From: Phaeospirillum sp.
Lineage (GTDB): Bacteria; Pseudomonadota; Alphaproteobacteria; Rhodospirillales; Magnetospirillaceae
Assembly: GCA_030824585.1 (NCBI GenBank)
Contig: JAVBXM010000008.1
Span: 37,832 to 101,831 of the forward strand
Direction of reading: 5' to 3'
DNA length: 64,000 nucleotides
The notes below the pieces were generated by a model. That model worked only from the letters and a program-made list of their open reading frames with translations. It was not told the origin of the DNA and did no database searches. This document shows, one piece after another, positions 31,800 through 39,998 of this stretch (positions are counted from its first letter, which is position 1; each line of letters begins with the position of its first letter). The position numbers were made by a program, and so were the translations under genes.

Positions 31800-33650
31800 C
31801 TAGAAGCGGAACGTGGCGTTGGCGAAGATTTCCGTCTCGTCGTGGGCCATGCCGATGATGCCGGTCCGCAGGTTGCCGAAGGGCTCGGTGCCCAGCCAGG
31901 CGCCCTTGGAGGCCTGGCCGTCCCACGGCACGCCGGTGGCGGCGTCGGCGTTGTTGCCGAAGGTGTTGCGGTACTCGCCGAACTTGACGTTGGCGCCCAG
32001 GCGGAAGCGCCAGGCGGCGGCGGGAATCCACTCGACCGAAGGCTCCAGCACGTTGGCCCCGGCCCGGAAGTCGCGGGCGAAGACCATCTGCGGGCTGACG
32101 GTGTCGGCCATGTACCAGCCCTTGACCATCAGGGTGCCGATCCAGTTCATGTCCCAGTCGGGCATGCCGATGACGCCGTTCTGACGGCTGTGGTACAGCT
32201 CGTGCTGCAGAATGTGCTGGCCGAATACCTGGCCGCTGATCAGGAAGGCGCGGCGCTCGTTGAGGAACGGAATGAAGGTGCTGCGGTCGGCGCCGATGAC
32301 GTAGCGCACCACGTCGGACTTCTTGTAGAGCTGCTTTTGCGCCGTCGAGGCGAATTCCTCGCCCTGGGTGTAGACGCTTTCCAGCCGGAAGGCGGTGTCG
32401 ATGGGATCGACGGTGAAGTCGAGCGAACCGCCGAAGATGTTCAGGCGGGGGAACTCGATGTCGAAGGCCGGGGCATAGTCCCACACCCCGTAATTGCCGT
32501 TCATGCCGTTGCGGCTGACGATGCCGCCCCGCAGCGACGGCATCTGCGAACGCATGGTCAGCGCGTTGACCGAGAAGCCGACGCCCTTGATCTCGCCCTC
32601 GACCTTGCCGCCATAGGTCATGTTCGACAGGTTCCACTCGGGCATATTGGCCTGGCGGATGCCGATCTGGTTGCGGCCGAAGTTGAGCGCGTTGTTGCCG
32701 CCGTTATAGTTGCCGACGGTACAGCCGTTGTCCCAGCAGTTCTTCAGGGCGCGGAACATGCCGGCGGCGCCGGCCGGATTGTTGGGGCTGCCGGCCTGGC
32801 CCAGGTTGTTGGGCCGGAACTTCTCGAACATCCACAGGCCCTGGACGTTCAGGTCGTCGAAGGGGCCGCGCGCCCCCATGCGGTAATCGGCGCGGACCAT
32901 GCCCATGGGAATGCGGATGTCCTGCAACTCGTCATAGATGTTGTTGCGCGAGTAATCGACCGGGTTGACCACGTCGAGCACCCGGAACAGGTCGGTTCGG
33001 CCCCAGACCAGTTGCTGGCGCCCCACCCGTAGCGCCAGGGTGTTGCTCCCCACCGGCATCTCGGCGTCGACGAACAGTTCGCGCACCACGTCGGCGCGGG
33101 AATTCAGTTCGGGGGCCGCCAGATCCCTCTGGCTGTAATCCATGTAGTCCTTGATGCAGCCGCGGCTGTCCACGTCGCAGGGACGGACCGGGGTGGCGAA
33201 GATCAGGCCGTTGTCGGGGCGCCGCCAGCCGTTGACGAGGGCCAGGCCCTCGTTGGGATTGCCGGCCCCGGTCACCATGTCGGCGATGGGCAGGACGTTG
33301 CCGCTGCCCCACGACGTCGCCTTCGAACCGTCGTTGTTGTCGAATTTCACCGAACTGCCGGCGCGGCTGCCGTACTCGGTGGGGTTCAGGTCGTAGACGC
33401 CGTCATACGAGGCCCGCAGGGTGGCGTGGACCTTCATCATGCTGAACGGGCCGCCCACGTTGAGCTTCTTGTCTAGATCGCTCTGGCCCATGCTGCGGGC
33501 CTTGGACAGGCCGGTGGTGGGCCGGAAGCGCACCTCCTCGTCCAGCTTGTTCTTGACGACCCAGCCGTCGGCGTCGGCCGCCAGTGCCGGCAGCGCCAGC
33601 ATCAGCGGCCAGATCAGGGCCATGGTGGTTAAGGTCAAACGACGTCTCAT
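31800..33650 (-). CDS. DUF1302 outer-membrane protein
   Basis: 616 residues from ATG 33650 (GGAG five bases upstream). Signal peptide LTLTTMALIWPLMLALPALAADA, then a long beta-rich sequence ending in IFANATFRF, an aromatic C-terminus typical of outer-membrane barrels. Internal motifs such as LRVGRQQLVWGRTDLFRVLDVVNP and DYRMGARGPFDDLNVQGL are characteristic of DUF1302. Together with DUF1329, the RND permease and the YCF48-like lipoprotein it likely forms an envelope transport system for aromatic or hydrophobic substrates. Confidence 0.85.
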   Translation of the reverse strand: MRRRLTLTTMALIWPLMLALPALAADADGWVVKNKLDEEVRFRPTTGLSKARSMGQSDLDKKLNVGGPFSMMKVHATLRASYDGVYDLNPTEYGSRAGSSVKFDNNDGSKATSWGSGNVLPIADMVTGAGNPNEGLALVNGWRRPDNGLIFATPVRPCDVDSRGCIKDYMDYSQRDLAAPELNSRADVVRELFVDAEMPVGSNTLALRVGRQQLVWGRTDLFRVLDVVNPVDYSRNNIYDELQDIRIPMGMVRADYRMGARGPFDDLNVQGLWMFEKFRPNNLGQAGSPNNPAGAAGMFRALKNCWDNGCTVGNYNGGNNALNFGRNQIGIRQANMPEWNLSNMTYGGKVEGEIKGVGFSVNALTMRSQMPSLRGGIVSRNGMNGNYGVWDYAPAFDIEFPRLNIFGGSLDFTVDPIDTAFRLESVYTQGEEFASTAQKQLYKKSDVVRYVIGADRSTFIPFLNERRAFLISGQVFGQHILQHELYHSRQNGVIGMPDWDMNWIGTLMVKGWYMADTVSPQMVFARDFRAGANVLEPSVEWIPAAAWRFRLGANVKFGEYRNTFGNNADAATGVPWDGQASKGAWLGTEPFGNLRTGIIGMAHDETEIFANATFRF

Positions 33651-33691
33651 TGGACTCCCTCCCTGTAGTCGCCCCCCTTGGGCGAGTTGGT

Positions 33692-36040
33692 TCAAACGGC
33701 CTGGTCGGCCTCACGGGTGATGAATTTCGGGCGGAACGCGGCGATCCAGGCCGGCACGAAGACCATGGCCGAGACGGCGCAGACGATGATCATGAAGATC
33801 AGCAGCTTGGCGGCGTCGGCCTGGAACCGCAGGTCCGAGACGAACACCCAGGCGACGATGCCGCCCACCAGGGTGGTCACCGTGCAGGTCACCGCCAGTC
33901 CGGTGGTGGCGATGGCCCGCCCGATGGCCGCCTGGAAGTCCAGGTGCTCGTGCAGTTCATCCCTGATGCGGTCGATGATGTAGACCGCGTAGTCGATGCC
34001 GATGCCCAACCCCACCGAGATCAGCGGCACGGTGTTGATATTCAGCCCGATGCGGTTGACCGACAGGTAGGCGTAGGTCATGGCGGTGGGCACCAGCATG
34101 GCGATGAACATCAAGAGGCCGGCGTGCCACGAGCGGTAGGTGAAGCCCACCAATCCGCAGATCAGCACGAAGACCATGGGGATGACCTTGAGATTGTCCG
34201 AGAAGATCTCGCGGTTGACCGCCGCCGTGACGCCCAGCACGCCGCCGGCCAGCTCGATGGTCACTCCTTTGGCCAGGGCGGCGACCGCCTTGGCGCCCTC
34301 GGCGGCCATGGCGATGGCGCGGTCCACGGTCTCGCCCTTGTGGTCCTTGTAGAACAGGGCGAGGTTGGCCTTGGAATAGTCCGAGGTGATGAAGTCGTTC
34401 AGTGTGCCGGGAATCGGGCTGGACGCCATGTAGGCGAACAGCACGCCGCCCACCAGTTGGGCGTCGTGGGGAATCTGCTCCCAGCGCTGGTCGCCGTTAT
34501 GGATCAGCTTGTTGACCTGGCGCACCAGGGTCGGCACCGACTTGACGCCGCCCAGTTCGGGGTCGAGCAGCATGTGGTTGTTGAAGGTCTCGATGGCCTT
34601 CATGGCCTCGGGGTCCTTCAGCCCGCCGGGCTTGTCGGCCTTGGCCACCAGCAGCAACTGCTCCGAGCCGGGGAACAGGGCGTTCACCGCCGCCGAGGAC
34701 AGGTTGTAGTCGTGGTCGCGGTAGAGCAGCGGCGAACCGGGCTCGGATTCGCCGATGGTGATGTCCTTGGCCACCACCAGCGAGCCCAGGACCAGCAGCC
34801 CGCCGAGCGCGCTCATGGCCATGGCGCTGCGGCGTCCGGCCACCAGATGGCCCAGGCGGCCCAGCGCGGCACCCAGCACCGAGTGCTTGCGCACCGTCGC
34901 CTTGGGCGTCGGCATGTAGCTGAGCAGCAGCGGTACGGTGACCAGCACGTTCAGCATGCCCGACAGGGCCCACAGCGCGGTGAACACGCCGAGCTCGAAA
35001 TTGATGCGCACCGAGCCGGTCACCAGCAGGATCAGGCCGACGGCGTCGCAGGTGATGCCCAGCGTGCCGGGATGGAACATCTCGCGCAGCGTCTGCTCCG
35101 CCGCCTTGCGCCCGTCGCCGACCCGGGCCAGCTCCTGGTACCAGCGTTCGACGATCTGGATGCCGTGGCTCATGGAGCGCGCGGCGATCAGGAACGGAAT
35201 CACCAGCATCAAGGGGTCCAGGTGGTAGCCCAGCACCACGATGTAGCCCAGGCCCCAGACGGTGGAGATGAAGATGCCGACCAGCGGCAGCGCCACCCCG
35301 TGGAAGCGCCGGAAATAGGCGACCAGCAGCACCAGGACGATCACCGCCGTATAGGCGAAGACCTGCAGGCTTTGCGGCAGGTAGGAATAGACCCAGCCGA
35401 TCAGGGCGGGCTGGCCGGTGGTGTGGATGCGGATGCCGCCCTTGTTCTCACGCGCACGGATGTCCTGCAGTCCCTGGAAGATGCCCAGGTAGTCCAACTG
35501 GCCGCCGTCGATGAACTGGGCCTTGATCAGCGCCGCCTTGAGATCGGGCGAGACGATCAGCCCGAACACCCGGGGATCGACCAGCACCTTGGCCTTCATG
35601 GCCGCCAGTTGCTCCGGCGTCATGGCGCCGAGCGCCGGGTTGTAATAGACCTCGGAGCGCACGCTGCCTTCCTCGGTCAGCGAGATGAAGCGCGCCGTGC
35701 GGTGGGTGATGGACGACACCAGGTTGTGGTTGACGCCCGGCAGGTTGTCGATGGCGCCGGTCACCCGGTCGATGGCCGCCAGGTTCTCGTTGGAAAAGAT
35801 GGTCCCCTCGGAGACCTCGACGGCCACGGTCAGCACGTTGGCGCCGCCGAACAGGCCCCTGATCTCGTTGTGGACCTTGATGAAGGGATGCTGCTGCGGC
35901 AGCAGGCCCTCGAAATCGGTGTAGATCTTGAGCGCCGGAATCTTGGCCGCGAAGGCCAGGGTCACCAGCAGCACCAGGGTAAGGACGAGGCCGCGTCGCG
36001 CGAACAGGCGGTCGGGCAGCGTCTCGATGAAGCTTTTCAT
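33692..36040 (-). CDS. RND/MMPL-type permease
   Basis: 782 residues in the two-repeat layout of the MMPL/HpnN-like RND branch: TM1, large periplasmic loop, TM2-6, TM7, second periplasmic loop, TM8-12. GLGIGIDYAVYIIDRIRDE in the second half is the conserved TM10-11 signature with an acidic residue for proton coupling; the first half has a matching FLIAARSMSHGIQIVERWYQE. It is energised by the proton motive force. Gene order YCF48-RND-DUF1302-DUF1329 is a recurrent module in proteobacteria that use aromatics or sterols. Whether it imports, exports or traffics lipids is not shown by the sequence. Confidence 0.85.
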   Translation of the reverse strand: MKSFIETLPDRLFARRGLVLTLVLLVTLAFAAKIPALKIYTDFEGLLPQQHPFIKVHNEIRGLFGGANVLTVAVEVSEGTIFSNENLAAIDRVTGAIDNLPGVNHNLVSSITHRTARFISLTEEGSVRSEVYYNPALGAMTPEQLAAMKAKVLVDPRVFGLIVSPDLKAALIKAQFIDGGQLDYLGIFQGLQDIRARENKGGIRIHTTGQPALIGWVYSYLPQSLQVFAYTAVIVLVLLVAYFRRFHGVALPLVGIFISTVWGLGYIVVLGYHLDPLMLVIPFLIAARSMSHGIQIVERWYQELARVGDGRKAAEQTLREMFHPGTLGITCDAVGLILLVTGSVRINFELGVFTALWALSGMLNVLVTVPLLLSYMPTPKATVRKHSVLGAALGRLGHLVAGRRSAMAMSALGGLLVLGSLVVAKDITIGESEPGSPLLYRDHDYNLSSAAVNALFPGSEQLLLVAKADKPGGLKDPEAMKAIETFNNHMLLDPELGGVKSVPTLVRQVNKLIHNGDQRWEQIPHDAQLVGGVLFAYMASSPIPGTLNDFITSDYSKANLALFYKDHKGETVDRAIAMAAEGAKAVAALAKGVTIELAGGVLGVTAAVNREIFSDNLKVIPMVFVLICGLVGFTYRSWHAGLLMFIAMLVPTAMTYAYLSVNRIGLNINTVPLISVGLGIGIDYAVYIIDRIRDELHEHLDFQAAIGRAIATTGLAVTCTVTTLVGGIVAWVFVSDLRFQADAAKLLIFMIIVCAVSAMVFVPAWIAAFRPKFITREADQAV

Positions 36041-36050
36041 GGGGCGGTCC

Positions 36051-36995
36051 TCAATTGGTCTTGGTGGCGGGGATCGGCATCAGCGTGCCGGTGCCGGCCA
36101 GCACCAGCCCCGTCCCGGTGGCGGCCAGGCCGCGCAGATCGGCCATGGGAACGCCGGAAATCGGCGTCCAGGCGCCGCCGGTCCGCCGCGCCGCGATGCC
36201 GGCCGCGCCCGCCACCACCGCTTCGTCGCCGGGCAGGGCCAGGACGCCGTACAGCGGCGCCTCGACCGGCGCATTGCCCCGAATCCAGGTGCGGCCGCCG
36301 TCCAGGGTCTCCAGCACGGCGCCGCCGAGGCCCACCACCAGCCCGCGCCGCTCGGTCTCGAAATGCATGCCCTGGGGATAGAAATCCTCGCCCAGCCCAC
36401 CGCCCGGCGCCCAGGTGGCGCCGTTATCGGTGGTGATCAGCACCCGGCCGAACTCGCCGGTCACCACGCCGAAGGCGGGGGTGGGGAACTGGACGTTGAG
36501 CAATTGGATATCCTCGTCGAGGGATTTGGACGTCCAGCTCTTGGCCCCGTCGCCGCTGGTCACCAGTAGGCCGCGCGCCCCCGTCACCCACAGGCGGTTG
36601 TCGGCCGCGCAGGCCACGTCCAGATGGGCGTCCGACGGCGGCAGGTCGCGGGGCGACCAGGTGGCGCCGTCGGGCGTGCCCAGCCACAGCCGGCCGCCGA
36701 AATCCAGCGCCGCGAACGAGCCGTCGCCGCAGGCGGTCACCTTGATCAGCGCGCCGCCCTGGGCCAGGTCCCGGCGCTTCCAGGTGGCGCCGTTGTCGCC
36801 CGAGACGATCACCGCCCCGAACGAGCCCACGGCGACCAGCGCCTTGCCGTTGCCGGCCACCGATTGCAGGTGGTCGATGCGGCGCACCGCCTTGGCCATC
36901 TCGGCCGCCACGCCGCTGTGGCGCTGGTCCCCCTGGCAGGCGCCAAGGCCCAGCACCGCCAGCGCCACGGCCAGCATTCTCAAGCGATAAGACAT
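36051..36995 (-). CDS. YCF48-like beta-propeller lipoprotein
   Basis: 314 residues. The N-terminus LAVALAVLGLGACQGDQ is a lipobox (LGAC), so it is a membrane-anchored lipoprotein. The rest has about seven BNR/YCF48-type repeats, each with a GATWxxR or D/N-G-G-x-T-W core (DNGATWKRR, DNGATWAPG, DGGRTWIRG). YCF48 proteins help assemble membrane complexes in photosynthesis; homologues next to RND/DUF1302/DUF1329 genes presumably help that transport complex. AGGGGAGGAC precedes ATG 36995. It is the first gene of the minus-strand operon, about 90 bp below a sigma54-type promoter. Confidence 0.85.
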   Translation of the reverse strand: MSYRLRMLAVALAVLGLGACQGDQRHSGVAAEMAKAVRRIDHLQSVAGNGKALVAVGSFGAVIVSGDNGATWKRRDLAQGGALIKVTACGDGSFAALDFGGRLWLGTPDGATWSPRDLPPSDAHLDVACAADNRLWVTGARGLLVTSGDGAKSWTSKSLDEDIQLLNVQFPTPAFGVVTGEFGRVLITTDNGATWAPGGGLGEDFYPQGMHFETERRGLVVGLGGAVLETLDGGRTWIRGNAPVEAPLYGVLALPGDEAVVAGAAGIAARRTGGAWTPISGVPMADLRGLAATGTGLVLAGTGTLMPIPATKTN

Positions 36996-37093
36996 GTCCT
37001 CCCCTTTCTTGACCGGCCCCCATCGATTGGGCGGGGGGCGTGATCACCACCGGACTTTCCTCGACCGTGGTCGGGTGGTGACCCGAGGGAGTT

Positions 37094-37109
37094 AGCAACC
37101 GCTATGCCA
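37094..37109 (-). promoter_or_regulatory. Sigma54 (-24/-12) promoter of the YCF48-RND-DUF1302-DUF1329 operon
   Basis: On the minus strand the sequence is TGGCATAGCGGTTGCT, with GG and GC separated by exactly ten bases (consensus TGGCAC-N5-TTGC). The start of the first gene is at 36995, leaving an untranslated leader of roughly 85-90 bases. It pairs logically with the sigma54 activator encoded at 47566-48945. Confidence 0.7.
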
Positions 37110-37327
37110 GTGCGCGGGATCTCGCCAAGAAGCATCATGTTGCGTTGCAATAAACGACAGTATCGGCCAGATGTGATTGGATTCGGCGTGTGGCTATCTA
37201 CTTATGGAGTGGCTCTGGAATCGATATATGTTGTTCCAAATGGCGACACTGTCTTGCATCTGTACACAGTGCATGGAATCTCGCGCCCGCAATTGGAGTG
37301 GATCGTTTTGGGTCAGTGTCGCGAAAT

Positions 37328-37343
37328 CGGTCAGTTCCTTGCC
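37328..37343 (+). promoter_or_regulatory. Weak candidate sigma54 promoter for the aryl-alcohol dehydrogenase
   Basis: CGGTCAGTTCCTTGCC has GG-N10-GC and TTGC but a poor -24 box. It would start transcription about 90 bases before ATG 37444. GTGTCGCGAAAT just upstream (37316-37327) shares an inverted 11-base match (TTTCGCGACAC) with the palindrome at 39843-39861. Apart from this and the promoter at 37094-37109, I see nothing in 36996-37443. Confidence 0.35.
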
Positions 37344-37443
37344 GCGTGTTGCCGTGGGTTCGCCCCGGCCCTTGGGGCGGAAGGCGGTGGCACCGGGATT
37401 GCAGCGGACGGGGGACAAACAGCTCCAAACGGGAGGACCGTCC

Positions 37444-38544
37444 ATGAAAGTCAATGCCGCCGTTACCCGGGCCAAGCACGCCCCCATGTCCCTGGAAGTT
37501 CTCGATCTGGCCGAACCCCGGGACGGGGAGATCCTGGTCCGCGTCGTCGCCACCGGCGTCTGCCACACCGACATCGCCATGCGCGACCAGACCTATCCGG
37601 TGCCCCAGCCCATCGTGCTGGGCCACGAGGGGGCCGGCGTGGTGGAGAAGGTGGGGCGCGGCGTCACCAAGGTCGCGGTGGGCGACCATGTGGTGATGTC
37701 CTATAATTCGTGCGGCCACTGCGACAGCTGCAACGAGCACGCTCCCAACTACTGCCACGACTTCTTCGGCCACAACTTCGCCGGCGTGCGTCCCGACGGG
37801 ACCAGCGCGCTGAGCAAGGGGGGCGAGGTCATCCACGGCAACTTCTTCGGCCAGTCGTCCTTCGCCAATTTCGCCCTGTGCCACGAGCGCAACGTGGTCA
37901 AGGTCTCCAAGGACGCGCCGCTGGAGCTGCTCGGGCCGCTGGCCTGCGGCATCCAGACCGGGGCGGGCGCGGTGATCAACGCGCTGAAGGTCGGGGCGGG
38001 CCGCACCATCGCGGTGTTCGGCGCCGGCTCGGTGGGCCTGTCCGCCGTGATGGCGGCCCGCGTGGTGGGGGCCGTCACCATCGTCGCCGTGGACGTGGTG
38101 CCCGAGCGCCTGACCATGGCCAAGACCCTGGGGGCCACCCATGCCCTCAATCCCAAGGAGGTGGACGTGGTGGCCGAGATCATGAAGATCACCGGCACCG
38201 GTGTGGATTTCGCCTTCGAATCCACCGGCATTCCGGCGGTGATCCGCAACGCCATGGAAAGCCTGGCGCCGCGCGGCACCTGCGGCATCGTCGGCGCCGC
38301 CTCGCTGGATACCGAGATCACGCTCAACGCCATGCACCTGATGACGGCCGGGCGCTCCATCCGGGGCATCGTCGAGGGCGATTCCACTCCGGACGTGTTC
38401 ATTCCCCAACTGATCGAACTGTATCGCCAGGGGCGCTTCCCCTTCGACAAGCTGGTCAGCTTCTATCCCTATGAGAAGATCAACCAGGCGGTCGAGGACG
38501 CCGAGACCGGCAAGGCCATCAAACCGATCATCCGCATGGGCTGA
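37444..38544 (+). CDS. Zinc-dependent aryl-alcohol dehydrogenase
   Basis: 366 residues from ATG 37444 (GGGAGGACC upstream; longer ORF-track starts are unsupported). MDR superfamily: catalytic zinc ligands in CHTD and GHEGAGVVE, a structural zinc lobe with CGHCDSCNEHAPNYC, and the NAD fold VFGAGSVGLSA. The overall sequence resembles benzyl-alcohol/aryl-alcohol dehydrogenases (LGPLACGIQTGAGAVIN). Beside p-cresol genes it probably oxidises 4-hydroxybenzyl alcohol to 4-hydroxybenzaldehyde, a step the methylhydroxylase can also perform. It ends at a strong bidirectional terminator. Confidence 0.87.
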   Translation: MKVNAAVTRAKHAPMSLEVLDLAEPRDGEILVRVVATGVCHTDIAMRDQTYPVPQPIVLGHEGAGVVEKVGRGVTKVAVGDHVVMSYNSCGHCDSCNEHAPNYCHDFFGHNFAGVRPDGTSALSKGGEVIHGNFFGQSSFANFALCHERNVVKVSKDAPLELLGPLACGIQTGAGAVINALKVGAGRTIAVFGAGSVGLSAVMAARVVGAVTIVAVDVVPERLTMAKTLGATHALNPKEVDVVAEIMKITGTGVDFAFESTGIPAVIRNAMESLAPRGTCGIVGAASLDTEITLNAMHLMTAGRSIRGIVEGDSTPDVFIPQLIELYRQGRFPFDKLVSFYPYEKINQAVEDAETGKAIKPIIRMG

Positions 38545-38563
38545 GACGGGCGCTAAAATAATA

Positions 38564-38595
38564 AAACCCCGGAGCGGTCGCCCGCTCCGGGGTTT
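38564..38595. terminator. Bidirectional intrinsic terminator
   Basis: AAACCCCGGAGCG and CGCTCCGGGGTTT form a 13-bp stem around a 6-nt loop, with CCTTTT on the plus-strand side and an A/T-rich TATTATTTTA on the minus-strand side. It separates the convergent dehydrogenase (ends 38544) and membrane protein (ends 38612). Confidence 0.85.
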
Positions 38596-38611
38596 CCTTT
38601 TGCCTCGGCGC

Positions 38612-39703
38612 CTATTGGGCGGCGTCCGGGGCGGGGCGCGACAGCGGCCAGAAGGCGAAGCCGTCGCCGAGCGCCACGAACACCGGGAAGGTCACCGACA
38701 GCATGGCGGTGGCGATCCACAGGTCCAGGCCGTAGGTGGGGGCGCCGCCGGGCATGGCGCCGACCAGCATGACGGCGGCGGCGGCGTAGACCCGGTACAT
38801 CACCACGGCCAGCACCACCACCAGGACCAGCAGAGCCAAGCCCTTGACCGGCTGGCGGATGGCCTGGAACGGCGCGGTCTGCATCATGACCAGCATGATG
38901 AATTCACCGAACAGGCCCGAGACCGGCACGCGGACCATGTAATCCACCACGTCCATGCCCATCACCTTGATGCCCAGGGTCCAGACGACCCAGGAGACGG
39001 CCAGCACCAGCACGGCGTTGAGCAGGCCGAACAGCGGCTGGCGCCCCAGGGCCGGAAGCGCCGCCGCGATGGTGGCCGACGGCCAGAAGTCCAGCAGCAC
39101 GAACCACATGATCACCGAGACGGTGGTGACGATGAACGAGAGCGCGTTCCAGGCGGGGAAGGCTCCCTTGGGGTCCAGGGCGGCGGCATAGAAGGGGGCG
39201 TCCTTCATGGCGCCGAAATCGAAACCCAGCTTGAAGGTGACCAGGGCGGTGACATAGGCCAGGACGAAGACGCCCAGGCCGATCGCTCCCGGATGCTTGG
39301 AAACGGCGGCCATGGGCCAGCACTGGAACACCGCCACCAGCCAGAAGGCGCAGCACACCGAGACGATGGTGTACATGATGGCGAAGGGCTTGGGCACGCC
39401 GAAGCCGCCATCCACCAGGGCCAGGATGGTCGGCGTCATGATCAGGGCGGCAGCCAGCATCAGCCCCAGGATGGCCACGCCCTTCACCGGCTGGGCCAGA
39501 CGGCCGAGAAAGCCGGGATAGGCGCTCTGCCACACCAGGCCGATGACGATCTGGCCCGGGATGGCGCTCATGATCAGCAGCGCCACCCAACTGCCGAAGG
39601 TGGCGGGGTCGAACTGGGCGCAGATGCCCAGGGACAGGCTGACCGCCACCAGGGCGGTGACGATTCCGAGAACGGGCTGCTTGAGCCCAAGAGAGTTCGG
39701 CAT
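38612..39703 (-). CDS. Polytopic membrane protein of unknown family, divergent from pch genes
   Basis: 363 residues from ATG 39703 (GGGGGAAACC upstream). About ten or more hydrophobic helices with little hydrophilic sequence, for example VLGIVTALVAVSLSLGI, VAILGLMLAAALIMTPTIL and GLALLVLVVVLAVVMYRVY. Two similar short segments, LAQPVKGVAILG and IRQPVKGLALLV, suggest an internal duplication. I do not recognise the family. It is divergent from pchC, has its own sigma54-type promoter, and shares the palindromic region with pchC, so it is probably induced with the pathway: an attractive candidate for p-cresol or 4-hydroxybenzoate transport. Confidence 0.75.
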   Translation of the reverse strand: MPNSLGLKQPVLGIVTALVAVSLSLGICAQFDPATFGSWVALLIMSAIPGQIVIGLVWQSAYPGFLGRLAQPVKGVAILGLMLAAALIMTPTILALVDGGFGVPKPFAIMYTIVSVCCAFWLVAVFQCWPMAAVSKHPGAIGLGVFVLAYVTALVTFKLGFDFGAMKDAPFYAAALDPKGAFPAWNALSFIVTTVSVIMWFVLLDFWPSATIAAALPALGRQPLFGLLNAVLVLAVSWVVWTLGIKVMGMDVVDYMVRVPVSGLFGEFIMLVMMQTAPFQAIRQPVKGLALLVLVVVLAVVMYRVYAAAAVMLVGAMPGGAPTYGLDLWIATAMLSVTFPVFVALGDGFAFWPLSRPAPDAAQ

Positions 39704-39755
39704 GGTTTCCCCCATCGAGTTCCGTTGTCGCGTCGAGCGCGTTGAGCCCTTGGGT

Positions 39756-39771
39756 AGCAACCCCCATGCCA
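39756..39771 (-). promoter_or_regulatory. Sigma54 (-24/-12) promoter of the membrane protein gene
   Basis: Minus-strand TGGCATGGGGGTTGCT has GG-N10-GC and both consensus halves (TGGCA, TTGC). It lies about 53-68 bases upstream of ATG 39703. It faces away from the matching promoter at 39914-39929. Confidence 0.7.
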
Positions 39772-39810
39772 TCGTCCCGTTCCCGGCGAAGCGGCGGCAT
39801 GGGGAAGGGC

Positions 39811-39861
39811 TGTCGCGTTTTCGGCTGTCCCGTTTCAACGCAGTGTCTCGTTTCGCGACAC
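39811..39861. promoter_or_regulatory. Candidate activator-binding (UAS) region between divergent sigma54 promoters
   Basis: Three related elements start at 39811 (TGTCGCGTTTTCG), 39826 (TGTCCCGTTTCAA) and 39844 (TGTCTCGTTTCGCGACA). The last is part of a 19-bp near-perfect palindrome, GTGTCtCG-TTT-CGcGACAC. The block lies 40-100 bp upstream of the minus-strand promoter and 50-120 bp upstream of the pchC promoter, where NtrC-family enhancer sites usually sit. An inverted copy of TTTCGCGACAC occurs at 37316. Confidence 0.6.
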
Positions 39862-39913
39862 CTTCCGCCGGCCGGCAGGGGCGGAGAATGGCGATCCCGG
39901 CCCGCTGGGCATC

Positions 39914-39929
39914 TGGCATCACCCTTGCA
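39914..39929 (+). promoter_or_regulatory. Sigma54 (-24/-12) promoter of pchCXFA
   Basis: TGGCATCACCCTTGCA has GG and GC with ten bases between and a full TTGCA -12 box. The pchC start (GTG) is at 39999, giving a leader of roughly 60 bases. Confidence 0.75.
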
Positions 39930-39998
39930 GTGCCATGCTGCGCAAACCGGCCTCAAAGGATAGAGGGCCGGGCAACGGCAAGTTGGGGGAGGTCCCAA

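Noticed and set aside
33584-36436. 950-aa plus-strand ORF opposite the RND permease gene
   Set aside because: Composition (His/Gln/Asp/Gly rich) typical of antisense reading of TM codons; no domains.
37241-37260. TGGCGACACTGTCTTGCAT as a sigma54 promoter
   Set aside because: GG-to-GC spacing is 12 rather than 10 bases, which sigma54 does not normally accept.
37104-37443. Upstream extensions of the aryl-alcohol dehydrogenase ORF
   Set aside because: Contains promoter-like elements and no conserved residues; ATG 37444 has GGGAGG and starts the family sequence.
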